From Phoronis australis (taxonomy: Eukaryota; Phoronida; Phoronidae): a stretch of DNA of 45,627 nucleotides. Below the pieces are notes generated by a model. That model saw only the letters and a list, made by a program, of their open reading frames with translations. It was not told the DNA's origin and did no database searches. Location of the stretch: the NCBI GenBank assembly GCA_002633005.1, contig NMRA01000932.1, positions 49,704 through 95,330 on the forward strand, given 5' to 3'. A program made the translations under genes and the position numbers. Of the stretch, positions 24,901-35,500 are shown one piece after another (within the stretch, counting starts at the first letter, position 1; each line of letters opens with the position of its first letter).

Positions 24901-27900
24901 GAACACGAACCTTAAACTGTTATTGAATGCAACAGTACCTACCTTGTTATATTTTTCTCTCACCCCGGCTACCAGCACCTTTGTACTTCTTGGAACTTTT
25001 GTATTTGTCAACATGATACGCAACTTGGGGACTCTCTCAAGTGGCTTGATGGAGCCGTTGCAAAATACTAAAGCACCACCTGTAGGCAAATAAAACAATT
25101 ACGCTGACCATGAGCATTTTACCATGATGTTTTTTATTCTTATTACCACTTGAGTTGCCTTTCTTAAAAGGTACACCATGGATTTCCATTTCACAGACAG
25201 TCCCAGCCTCATTTTTATGGAAAGTTTCCGTTACAAGGGACCAAGGGACAGTTGTTTTTTACAAGGTCCCACTGAATGTTTAAATAGGTCAGAAAACTGT
25301 AAAAATTCAGGATTTTATACCGTATGTGCTGACAGAGTTGTCTATCCCTGACGGCTTGCCATGAATTATAACTTCTGACTGAAAAGCCCAGTCGTTTATG
25401 AGCTTTCGGTGTTCGTCTGACCACTGGTTACCATCAGAATTATCACCTGCAATGAACTACATGCATTATGTTGCCAACAAATTGAATTAAAATACCGGAA
25501 AGCAACCAACAAAATCCACTTGGTCAATGGCGTAATAGGGCAGATCAGTCAAAAACACTTTGATACAGATAAACCCTTAGAAAAATTCCAAACTAAGACA
25601 GCTTTGCCACAATACATCTCTGAAATGGGTTATCAGATTCTTAGGAAACTTTCAGAAAGTATGTCTCATGCATCATTCCCCATAACGTTTTTCTACTGAT
25701 TTCAAAGCATTATTCTCAAAGTTGTGGTAATTTTTAACAACTCAGTTTTCAAGAAATGAATTTGAATTCGCAAGTGTTTGACCAAGACATGCTGTAATGC
25801 AATGCCAATTTTCAAAAAAGTACTTTCTGGGCTTGAAACGAATTGACCATTAGTGTTTGCTTGAGATCATGCTGGATACATAAACTAAGAAAATGAATTG
25901 CAAAGGGAGAAGACAGCATTTTGAGCTTGGTCTCACTATCACTAGTGAACAGTCTCACTACCATTTAATGAACAGTCTCACCAGCACTAATGAACAGTCT
26001 CCCAACCACTAATGAACAGTCTCACACGCACTAATGAACAGCCTCACTGATGAACAGTCTCACAAGCACTAATGAACAGCCTCACTAATGAACAGGCTCA
26101 CTAATGAACAGCCTCACAAACACTAATGAACAGTCTCACAAGCACTAATGAACAGTCTCACCAGCACTAATGAACAGTCAGTTGTTTACAAGCTCAGAAA
26201 TATGAAGTTTGATCTTAATTAACAAGCAGAGAAACATGGCTAACTCATGTTCATTATCTCAACTGCTGCTTGACTTCTCAGCTTTTCCTACCTATGTGTT
26301 GATTCATTGGTATAGTCTTGGAATGTAAGAGCAGACTAGCAGCTAAGCAGACAGAGAAAGCAGCAGACGAGCCTAAACCAGCACTGGTTGGTAGACTGGA
26401 GCAGACGTTTATTTCAAGTGGTTGAAAACTGGAAGACAAAGTCACAGACTAGTATCAACAGTTGACAAAACAATTCTTAAGTTGAAACGTTTACAATAAC
26501 AGAAGAACTCTAGAATGGAAAACCAATCAAGTAGAGCAGGCAGTTACTGGTATTTTACCATTACATAATTTCTGCACTCAGGAAGAACTGACAATTTGTA
26601 ATTTTTAAGAATAATCTCATGAAATTTCACGCCATGACCTGAAATTGTACGTGCCTTATCTCAATCAATAATGAACGGTCAGTACCTGCAGTCCAATTCT
26701 ATAATCATGGTAAGTGGCCTAAATTGAAACTTGTTTTTGACAGAAACCATGAGTTTAAATGTCGCTTTAGTTAGTGTACAACAGTTAGTATTAAGTAGGC
26801 AAACAAGAGCAGAACCTTTTGATAGCTGAAGTTCAGCAGCCTTACACACAACATTGAAATGCCATCCACACACAGACTTGCCCTGACAAGTTACGCTAGG
26901 TTTGGAGGCTATCTGGACTTTAGTTAAACGAGTACAACTTGCCCCACTTGTGACAACTTACTCCACCTTATTGAGGTTGGGTACTTTGTTCTAGGGTAAC
27001 TTTCGCCACTTCTAATCGCTGTGTGGCCACAAACGTGGTGCAAAGTAGTAATTATCAGCTGCGCGCTTGCATAGTTACATACATATAAGGTCAATACCCT
27101 GAACTCCCACCATTTTTGTGAAGGTACACAAGTGCAGAGCGACAACTTATGCCTTGCACCAGTTATTGGATATACGCGTGTAAATGCTTTGCTTAAAGTG
27201 GAGCAAGTTGCACAAGTGCAACTTGTTGTAGGGTAAGTCTGTGTGTGGGTGGGACTTACCCATCAGTGATGTATAGATATAGATACAAGAAAGACACAAT
27301 AGCCAAGCTTTTTGTGTCACAGTTATCCGCAATACCAGCAATGCTTTTCAAGTGTGTAATAACACCCTCATCAACTCTGTCAGGTTTGGTATTCTTACCT
27401 GAAAAACATTAGAGAATAAATAGAAATGAAAAACCATCTAAGAAGTTTATCATTTCTGTAAAGACTGCGGTAATAATTCGCAGCAAAGGAGATAGCCTTT
27501 GCTTTGAACATAGGACAAAGTACTGACAATTTCAGCAATCATTTATGCACTACAATGGAAGAATTATCCACAAGACAGTTTGTTGTACTCTTACACATAG
27601 GAAGAAGTGATTTGACTTTCTGTTCAATCTCTGGCAGGCTCCATGATATATTCACCCCTATGTCTGGCAAAGTCAAAATAAGTAGGTTTCCAGTGGCAGG
27701 CTTAAGTCTCAAGAAGGTCCTCAAGTTAAGGCTTGATGCTAGCGCCATCTGCAAAAAGGAAACATACAAGCATATGTCACTTTAATTTACAACAGCAGGA
27801 TTACACGGTATCCGCCTCCACAGGCCTGAACAGTGGTGTGCCGTAATGTACAGACGTACAACCACCACATCCATTTATAGTATATCACATTCTGGTTAAG

Positions 27901-29188
27901 ACTTAAAGGAGAATACCACCCGATTTAGTTAGTCTTTTTTGCCATCTTAATCGGTCTATATCCACATCGCCTCGCATACGGTCGACCTTAACTTGCCAAG
28001 AGGTGTCGCGTTAATCTGTGAGGAAAGTGAGAAACGACGCTAGCGACGTCAGTGGTTCATATGCAGAGTGAATGCCGCTATGTTGCGGTGCAATGTTACC
28101 GCTTGTCCGAACTAAGCAGCTGCGAGGAAAGCGGGTATATCGTTTTTTTTTTACTTCCTCAAGAGTCCGAAATGCTTAGGAAGTGGCTCATGGTAATGAA
28201 GAATGAAATGTACGCTGTAAATAGCAAGTATGAGGCCGTGAAGCATCTCCGTGTCTGTGGCCTGCAGACGTCGACAGTGCCTGACGAATGCCGGCTTACC
28301 AAACAACTCCATACGTTCCGTTGTCTGAGCTTGTTCACGGCACCTCTCTAGTATTTCTTCATCACTGTATTCCTGTTCGAAATGATAGTCTGTAAAACTT
28401 AACGATCCACCTACGAAGTCGGGACTGATGAGCTCTAGCTTGTCCTAAGACGGGATTGCGAGTTGCCATCGTTGGCGTTTATTACTGAGCGTTCTGTTTC
28501 AAAATGAATTATTCTCACCCTAACCAATACTTATATAAAACTGAAATGAAGTCTGTCTCATTAGATGCAATTTGTAATACCTTTGGAGTGTTCGTGAGTG
28601 CAAATGATTTGACAAGCCACCAATGAATAAATCACTGCGTTACCGGCTTTAGGTGCAATAAAACTAATTGATGGGACACCTAGGCCGTGTGAGCACATGC
28701 TAATTTAGTGTTTGCTGGCAGAAACTGTTGTGAAACAACTCGATATCCATCCCATGGCCAGGTGTTAGGGAAATCTTTATTTATATTTACATTATTAAAA
28801 TAATGATTGTCAATGTACAACTTCTGCATTGACGGTGCTGTGGCCAAAGCGGAGCCTGAATTAGTTCGCGGCCCCCGACGAGTAAGTAGATTTGCAGTTG
28901 TCAGGTGTCAGGTAGCGCAACCGTACGTGTCGTTATGGAGTAGAACAACTCGATCTAAATTCAGTTGATACAAATTAGGTTGTTTTTTGGGTGGCATGCT
29001 CCTTTAAGTTCAAAACAGACCGGCAAAACAATGCCAATGGCTAACTACTGACACTAGTCGGACACTGAGACTAACTCAAGAACGATTACCTTTCCGTATA
29101 CAACAGAATGTTCTCCATGAAGAATAACTTTTCCCGGAGCCGACACAACAATCTCTTCATTATTCGCAGGAATCTGGCTGCCCATCAT
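21928..29188 (-). CDS. MVK: Mevalonate kinase, complete, nine exons
   Basis: This is a GHMP-family kinase that phosphorylates mevalonate to 5-phosphomevalonate in isoprenoid and sterol synthesis. Coding exons in order of transcription are 29188-29090, 27748-27595, 27398-27260, 26428-26292, 25446-25321, 25079-24943, 23343-23230, 22865-22712 and 22100-21928. They total 1,233 bp (410 residues plus stop), close to the 396 of human MVK. All introns are GT-AG and all phases agree. Family motifs are [18 protein letters not shown] at the N-terminus, [11 protein letters not shown] at residues 144-154 (ATP loop), [14 protein letters not shown] with the probable catalytic Asp212, [21 protein letters not shown] at 337-346, and [13 protein letters not shown] near the end. 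The first of two adjacent ATGs (29186-29188) was taken as start. The gene is head to head with MMAB, and its introns hold transposons and two minisatellites. Confidence 0.95.
24581..24752. repeat. Minisatellite, 43 bp x 4, MVK intron 6
   Basis: Four essentially identical 43-bp units begin at 24581, 24624, 24667 and 24710, each starting AATGGGGTGCTATC. The near identity implies recent amplification. Confidence 0.95.
25930..26180. repeat. Degenerate short tandem array, MVK intron 4
   Basis: About a dozen units share the core ACTAATGAACAGTCTCAC, spaced 16-22 bp with variable linkers. Copies missing the linker suggest unequal slippage. The array ends about 110 bp from the donor of exon 4. Confidence 0.9.
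26930..27249 (-). mobile_element. MITE of the GTCCACACACAG family, copy in MVK intron 3
   Basis: Read on the minus strand this block begins CCCACACACAGACTTACCCT and later contains CAATAAGGTGGAGTAAGTTG and GTCACAAGTGGGGCAAGTTG. The same features occur in the copy at 42,852-43,233. Its terminal end lies only about 5-10 bp inside the intron from the exon 3 donor (27,254-27,259). It carries no coding sequence. Confidence 0.6.
27907..29003 (+). mobile_element. Non-autonomous TIR DNA transposon, copy B, in MVK intron 1
   Basis: The ends AGGAGAATACCACCC (27907-27921) and GGGTGGCATGCTCCT (28989-29003) are inverted repeats. TTAA lies on both sides (27,903-27,906 and 29,004-29,007), as expected from a TTAA target-site duplication. 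The element is 1,097 bp. It is related to copy A at 19,370-21,050. It lies 86 bp from exon 1 of MVK, close to the shared promoter. No transposase is seen. TTAA targeting is known for piggyBac, but the terminal bases are not the usual piggyBac ones, so I leave the superfamily open. Confidence 0.75.
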
Positions 29189-29492
29189 AGCTTCGAAATG
29201 ACACCTGAGGTATAAGCAAGTGGGGTGATAAATATGACCTGATTTTTAGTTCAGAGGTCATGGGAATATTCTACTTTAGAAATATTTTGGGGGGGTTAGT
29301 TTTAAGTCGAACAAGTTTTTGTATAACTCTGAGCACAGTTTTGTTTATTAAAAAGTTAAATAATTTTTAAAAATCCGTTGATTTATAATTTTCTTTTATA
29401 TTATAGCTAGTATCATCGAGCACTGTTATTTTTTAAGAATAATTACTAACTGTGCTTACCTCTCAAGATTGTGATAGGCAATAATAACAAAG
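29189..29492. promoter_or_regulatory. Bidirectional MVK/MMAB promoter interval
   Basis: These 304 bp separate the start codons of MVK (minus strand) and MMAB (plus strand), so both promoters and both 5' leaders must lie here or overlap here, unless untranslated first exons exist elsewhere. In vertebrates the same gene pair is head to head with a shared promoter under SREBP-2 control. Visible sites are a perfect sterol regulatory element at 29220-29229, two nuclear-receptor half-sites at 29235-29260, a run of G near 29,290, and a YY1-type AAGATGGCGGC at the MMAB ATG. I see no CCAAT box, and the middle (29,340-29,420) is very AT-rich. Confidence 0.75.
29220..29229 (-). promoter_or_regulatory. 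Sterol regulatory element (perfect SRE-1 match)
   Basis: GTGGGGTGAT is the exact reverse complement of ATCACCCCAC, the classic SREBP site of the LDL receptor promoter. It lies 32 bp upstream of the MVK ATG. A chance perfect match on either strand of this 304-bp interval is about 6 in 10,000. Confidence 0.7.
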
Positions 29493-29500
29493 ATGGCGGC
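29490..29500 (+). promoter_or_regulatory. YY1-type site overlapping the MMAB start codon
   Basis: AAGATGGCGGC matches the YY1 consensus and contains the ATG itself. In many TATA-less housekeeping genes such a site just after the transcription start also encodes the initial Met-Ala-Ala, as it does here. Confidence 0.5.
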
Positions 29501-32500
29501 CTCCAGGTTCGGAAAAGTTTGCTCGTCTTTCATGAAAAGACCAACAGTTTTTAACTGGTTACATGTCTTGAAACCAAGCACATTGCATATTTGCAACCAC
29601 ACGCGACACTCAAGGTTATTTCTATCACCAGCTATTAGTCATTTACTGTATGATGGTCAAATAGCGGTGTCCAAGTTAGTTAGGCCTACCGTTAAACGCG
29701 AGCCGAGCCATGCGTGGATGAGCCTAGCCTTAGCGCGAAGCTGTATATACTATATAGCCAGCCAGCTAGCTGTATGAAGACTATCGTCAAAATACAGCAA
29801 GGGGTAATTGTTAACAATATGACGACATTGACTTACACATATGATTTTGGTATCATTCAATTCCTTGCAACATTTTCTTTCCAGAAACAAACTGAAATTT
29901 CTCCTACCCCGTTCCCTAGTATTTTATCTTGAAATTTCTGCTCGCACTATTTCCCAATACTTGGTAGTAATACCGCCATATTGAATGGAAAGAGTCACCC
30001 GATGGTCAAAAACTAAACTACTCTACCGACTTCTGCAGATCGTCGCTCTCCATAAAGTCAAATTGACAGAGACCCCAGCCCGGGTTACGGTCCCAAGGGT
30101 TCAGATTCGATCTTATGGTGACTCTGGTACCAGTACACATCTGCTAGCAAGAATCCACGAAAAAAGCGGAAGTTGTTTTTGAGGTCCAAATTGGTGAAAA
30201 ATGTATCACTTCAGACAATTTCGTGAAAAAATGGTCAAATGATTATAATTCTAAAAAAATGAAAAAGGTGAAATGCTGCTAATTGTTCCTCCATATTATG
30301 TCAGTAATGTCAGGAAAACTTTAGCGGGAATCTCGTGCGGACAAACACCATTCAGAATCGATGATACTGTTTCATTCATTAACAACAGATGTCGCTGTAA
30401 TCTTGAGTTGACAATCGGGAAATAGTGCGAACCGAAATTCGACGATAAAATACGGAGGAAATGTGGTAGGGGATACATTCATTTATTTTTGGAAAGACAA
30501 CGTTGCAAGGAATCGAACGATACCAAAACATGTGTAGGTCAATGTCGTCATATTGTAAACAAATACCCAGCAAGGTACCACTGTGTGTTTTTCTTCCATA
30601 GACCCCGAAATTGCACACAGCCAGGGTAGTTCTGCTCGTCAAGTGGCCGGGAAACCTGTATCAACATTTAGAGCTAAAGACCGGATGGGGTGCATGTAAA
30701 ATCTGGCAATCAAAGGACACTCGCCTTGCTCGTTACAGCTGTTTAAGTGGAAAGCAATCTAATAAACGTCATTTTCTTGCGTAATCCTCCACATATTCTA
30801 ACAAAGAAAAGTTATGTCGTCATATTGAAAACAGTGCGCTCATGACACACGCATGCGCCATTTCCTAAATTTTTGCGACATCTCTCAGGAGATGATGATA
30901 GCTTGGCAGCAGCAAAGTTTCTTCTGAAATTCGTTTTTTTTTTGGTATCAAAATTCTAAAGACGTATAATGAAGTGAAACCAGTTCCGATAATTTGTCGG
31001 GACGTGTATGCAACCTCGTGAAAGAACAACAGTTGATTGAAGAATCGGCGAAAAAAGAAACTGGCCAATAGGTGGCACAATATTTCATGGCTCCGAAAGC
31101 CATCGCTAAAGATCGCTCCACAACTTAAGCAGCAGAATGCCATTTTTTGCAACACGGTTAAATAATTTAGTTTACTCAAGGAAGGCTAGTTTTTAATGAC
31201 ACTAATTTTGTGTCAGATTTCATCTTGCCACTTTTTAGTACCCACATCGGTTCAAAGCTGTATATTTCAAGAATACAACTTTGTACCAAGGCTAAGCTGT
31301 ATACTAAATGTTGTATTTTGACAACAGTCTTCATACAGCTATCTAGCTGACTAGGATGAGCAGAGACTCTGAGAATAAGATTCACAACCAACCTCTATTA
31401 GCTTGGCAGTCTGGTGAATAACTTTATTGGTCAATCAAGGATGTGACCAACTTAAATCAGCTGAGCATAAAAAGCATGCTTTGGCATGAGATAAGCTCCC
31501 GTTGTTCCCCAAACTCTAATGCTAATAGAGGCTGGATGTGAAACTGAGTGAGAGTCTGCCTGTCTGATTGTCCACATGCGTGTACTTGTTACCAAGATAT
31601 GTGCTGTTCACACTACGAGTTATCCTAGAACAAGTTACTCCTGGAAAAAATTCTCACTAGGTTTGGTAGAAGAGTGGACGGAACTTGCACTGGGACAACT
31701 TATCCCACTTCATCAAGGTGGCTAACTTGTCACATGTGTGACAACTTACCCCATTTCATCAAGGTGGCTAACTTGTCACATGTGTGACAACTTACCCCAT
31801 TTCATCAAGGTAGGGCAACTTGTCACATGTGTGACAACTTACCCCATTTCATCAAGGTGGCTAACTTGTCACATGTGTGACAACTTACCCCATTTCATCA
31901 AGGTAGGGCAACTTGTCACATGTGTGACAACTTACCCCATTTCATCAAGGTGGCTAACTTGTCACATGTGTGACAACTTACCCCATTTCATCAAGGTAGG
32001 GCAACTTGTCACATGTGTGACAACTTACCCCATTTCATCAAGGTGGCTAACTTGTCACATGTGTGACAACTTACCCCATTTCATCAAGGTAGGGCAACTT
32101 GTCACATGTGTGACAACTTACCCCATTTCATCAAGGTGGCTAACTTGTCACATGTGTGACAACTTACCCCATTTCATCAAGGTAGGGCAACTTGTCACAT
32201 GTGTGACAACTTACCCCATTTCATCAAGGTGGCTAACTTGTCACATGTGTGACAACTTACCCCATTTCATCAAGGTAGGGCAACTTGTCCTAGTGCCAGT
32301 CTTAGTGTGGACACAATAATGCAGACAAGGCAGAAATAATTACCACCTGTGCAATTGCTCAGTTACACACATAGTGTTTTCTAATCATTTTTGCACCATA
32401 TTTGTCACATGATGTAAGATTTGTAAGGTGGCCCCTCGGCTAAATGAGGGCAAGCTGCTCTAGGGCAAGTTACTGTAGGGCATGTTGCTCTAGTGCAACT

Positions 32501-35500
32501 GGTGCTGTGGACACGATTGTACAGACCTGTTATTCTGGGAATGCCAGGCTTTTTGATTCATTGAGTCTGCCTTACTTTGACTTTGGCACAGTTCATATTG
32601 TACAGCTGTCATCATTAAACATATGATTATCATAGATTGATAGATTAATATGGTATTTCATACAAGTATTTATTTTGTATATCGTTTAAATTTATTGGTG
32701 AGTTTCGCGAACTGAAGATTTCAGAGAGTATGATATTCATATGAAGGATTGAATGCCTGGGCATTTTTTCCAGTGTGTTATTTATTAATGAACTTGATCT
32801 GTTTCAGTTCGTCAGCAGAAAAGAAGAGTGGACCAAAAATTTACACGAAGACTGGAGATAAAGGTTAGTAGTATGCTTTCACATATTGTTAGTTCTTGTG
32901 TTTGTGACTGTGTGTAGAAATATTGCCAATAGGACAAAATTCACAACATCACACCAAAACTTCACTACATTAAGAATTCCAATTCGCTTTATTTACAGGA
33001 ACCTCGGGAACCTTCACTGGTGAACGACGATCTAAGGATGACGTAATATTTGAGGCCCTTGGTGCTACTGATGAGCTCTCTTCAAATGTCGGGTAAGTCT
33101 TCTCACCCACTGAACAGGAACTCTTTTTTAAGGGTGCTTGTTCCATTCTTTTGACCAATTTTGAACACAGAAAGTGTTTTGTCAATATTGAGAGACATCA
33201 CTGAAATACTGGAAACAGGTCTACTTGTATTTGCACTTTTTACTAAACAATTCGCAAAAGGTGAAATTCCATGACGTCCAATGGTAGCAGTTATTTTGGT
33301 GGTGTTTCACCAGAAATAACTGAAAATTCAATATTCTGTTTATTTTGAAAACATTTGATTGTTGAAAGTCAAGAGCATTATTTAGGAATTAGTTAAAACT
33401 AGATTCGCTTGTGGTCAAATTTCATTTATGAACAGATTAAGTTTTTATCTGAAAAGAAATGGAAAGAGTATCTTTAAGAGCAGAATCATTTTTAGGTTCT
33501 AAGTTTCTTTGTAGTCTTATCAAAATTATTGCCAAAATTGTCATTTTTAAAGTATTCAAAGGCTGGTTACCATTGTGCAAATTATGGAAACATTACCAAA
33601 TATTGTTTAATGACATCTACACACTGCAAACAATGCTAGGAGTGTACTAAAGCTATCTTAAGCTTTACTTTCGATGGAAAAATTTGACACAACAGAATTT
33701 CACTTGTCAACCATATTGTGTGTTTAATAAATGGAGAATTACTGTACAATAACCGTCCAAAATGCTAATTTACTGGCCAATCATGTGCTTTCAATGTTGC
33801 TGAACAGAGCCTAATAACCACAAATCATGTGTTTTCACTGGAATGTAAGCTTCTTATGGTTAGAAGGTAAATCTGTTGTTTGATTTGGTGTACTAGGACT
33901 TGAAAGTGTTAGACCTTCAAATAAAATGTGTAACCTTCAAGTAAAATATGTGACCTTCAAGTAAAGTGTGTGATCTTCATGTAAAATATGTGGCCTTCAA
34001 GTAAAATGTGTGATGTTGAAGTAAAATGTGTAACCTTCTTGTAAAATTTCATCTTCAAGTAAAGTGTGTGATCTTCAAGTAGTGTGCTATGTTCTAGTAA
34101 AACTTATTGACTGACACTCATCAAAAAAAAAACGAATTCAAAACATGACTATTGTACTAAGTATGTGTGTCCAAATGTGGTAACTGGGAACAAACGTTTG
34201 TTTTTCTTGTTATTATCTGGTGGACGTTGGAAAGGTTTTCCTAAATTTTGAGCAGCTGAAGTACGGGCATGTATTTAAACATTAAACGCGTCTCTATAGA
34301 ATTGGTAGTGTTGCATACATATTTTAACCCTTAGTAATGTATTTGTCAGTTTCAAATTGCTTCTCAGTGTGTAAGCAGTGCAGTACACAGTATACCCCAA
34401 CATAATTGGACAAAATGAAGTGGAGTTCAGTGACATAGTATCTATACCTCATTACTGAGAATGACCAGACATGAAGCTGAATGTTTGTGATTTTTGCTGT
34501 TTCCGCTGGTATTCACCATGACAGGGAAGTGTCTAATCCGATTTTTTAGCCTATACTGTGTGAAAACAATCATTTTTGAAATTGAATGTTGGTTAGAGAA
34601 GAAGCTATTTTTAGAATAGTTGTCAACTGGGGCTGTCACTTTTATACTTTTATTTCAGACTCGCCCTCTCATTTTGTCAGATTTCATCTTTAGCAGAAAA
34701 GTTGGAAAAGGTAAGTGCTGATGTGTGCCTCAGTTTCTTCTTAGTGAAGTTCTATAGAGAAATGGATTTTCCAAGATAATACAAAGAGACGAAATTCAGA
34801 GAATCTGATTTTTCCATGTAATTTGAGGTTTGGCAGGGATAGCATAATTTCAATAATTTGGGGCTTATTTACCTAAACTTAAGAATGTATTCCATCAAAT
34901 TCCACGATTATGGCCACAGATCAATCATCATGCAGCTGACATGATCAAACAGTTGTTCATTCTTTTTCTTATTTTGAGGAGCACCAAATGTGGCTTGCAG
35001 TAAGATATTGATAAAACAAAGCCGTGACGTAATTCATCACAAAAAGTAAGGCAATTCCCATTTCATTTTGATTATGAGCCCACCTATTCATATGTAGTGA
35101 TCAACAGTCAAATATTTTTATAAGCACTATAAATCCTTATCCCCGGATACAAGCATACTTTCTAACCCCCTATGTGGGGTACCTTCTATTCAATGATAAC
35201 CTCCAAACTGGAGTAAAATAAAAATGTCTCAGATGTGTAGGTTGTTCATAACTCTGGAGCTAAAGTTGAGACCGTTCCATCACAGAATGAACTCCCACTA
35301 ATCCTCTGCTGAAGACTTTGTGTCACGTTTTTCCCCGTGTGTGGGTGGGCGCAGGTTGTTACAGACCGGTGCTAATAGCTTTCGGTGCGAAGATTGACTG
35401 AAGACTGGTTCGAGTTAATCCTTTATTAATCCCGACCGTATACGTTCACAAGCCTACTCAAACAAAACGTCCGACGTAATGTCTGTTTATGCTCCAGCCA

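Larger units (their letters stand above)
29615..32807 (+). other. MMAB intron 1
   Basis: This 3.2-kb intron has no further gene that I can support. It contains an inverted repeat pair (about 29,755-29,805 against 31,303-31,360, both with TAGCTGTATGAAGACT or its complement), a small inverted-repeat element at 31,388-31,535, and a large 93-bp tandem array at about 31,700-32,290. The donor is AAG followed by GTTATT, a non-consensus but usable site. Confidence 0.6.

Noticed and set aside
25930-26180. CRISPR array
   Set aside because: Spacing and units are irregular, linkers are not unique spacers, and the setting is an intron of an animal gene.
31738-32319. A 193-codon open frame in MMAB intron 1 as a repeat protein
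   Set aside because: It consists wholly of the 93-bp tandem array; the period is a multiple of three, so one frame stays open automatically. Nothing in it resembles a protein family.
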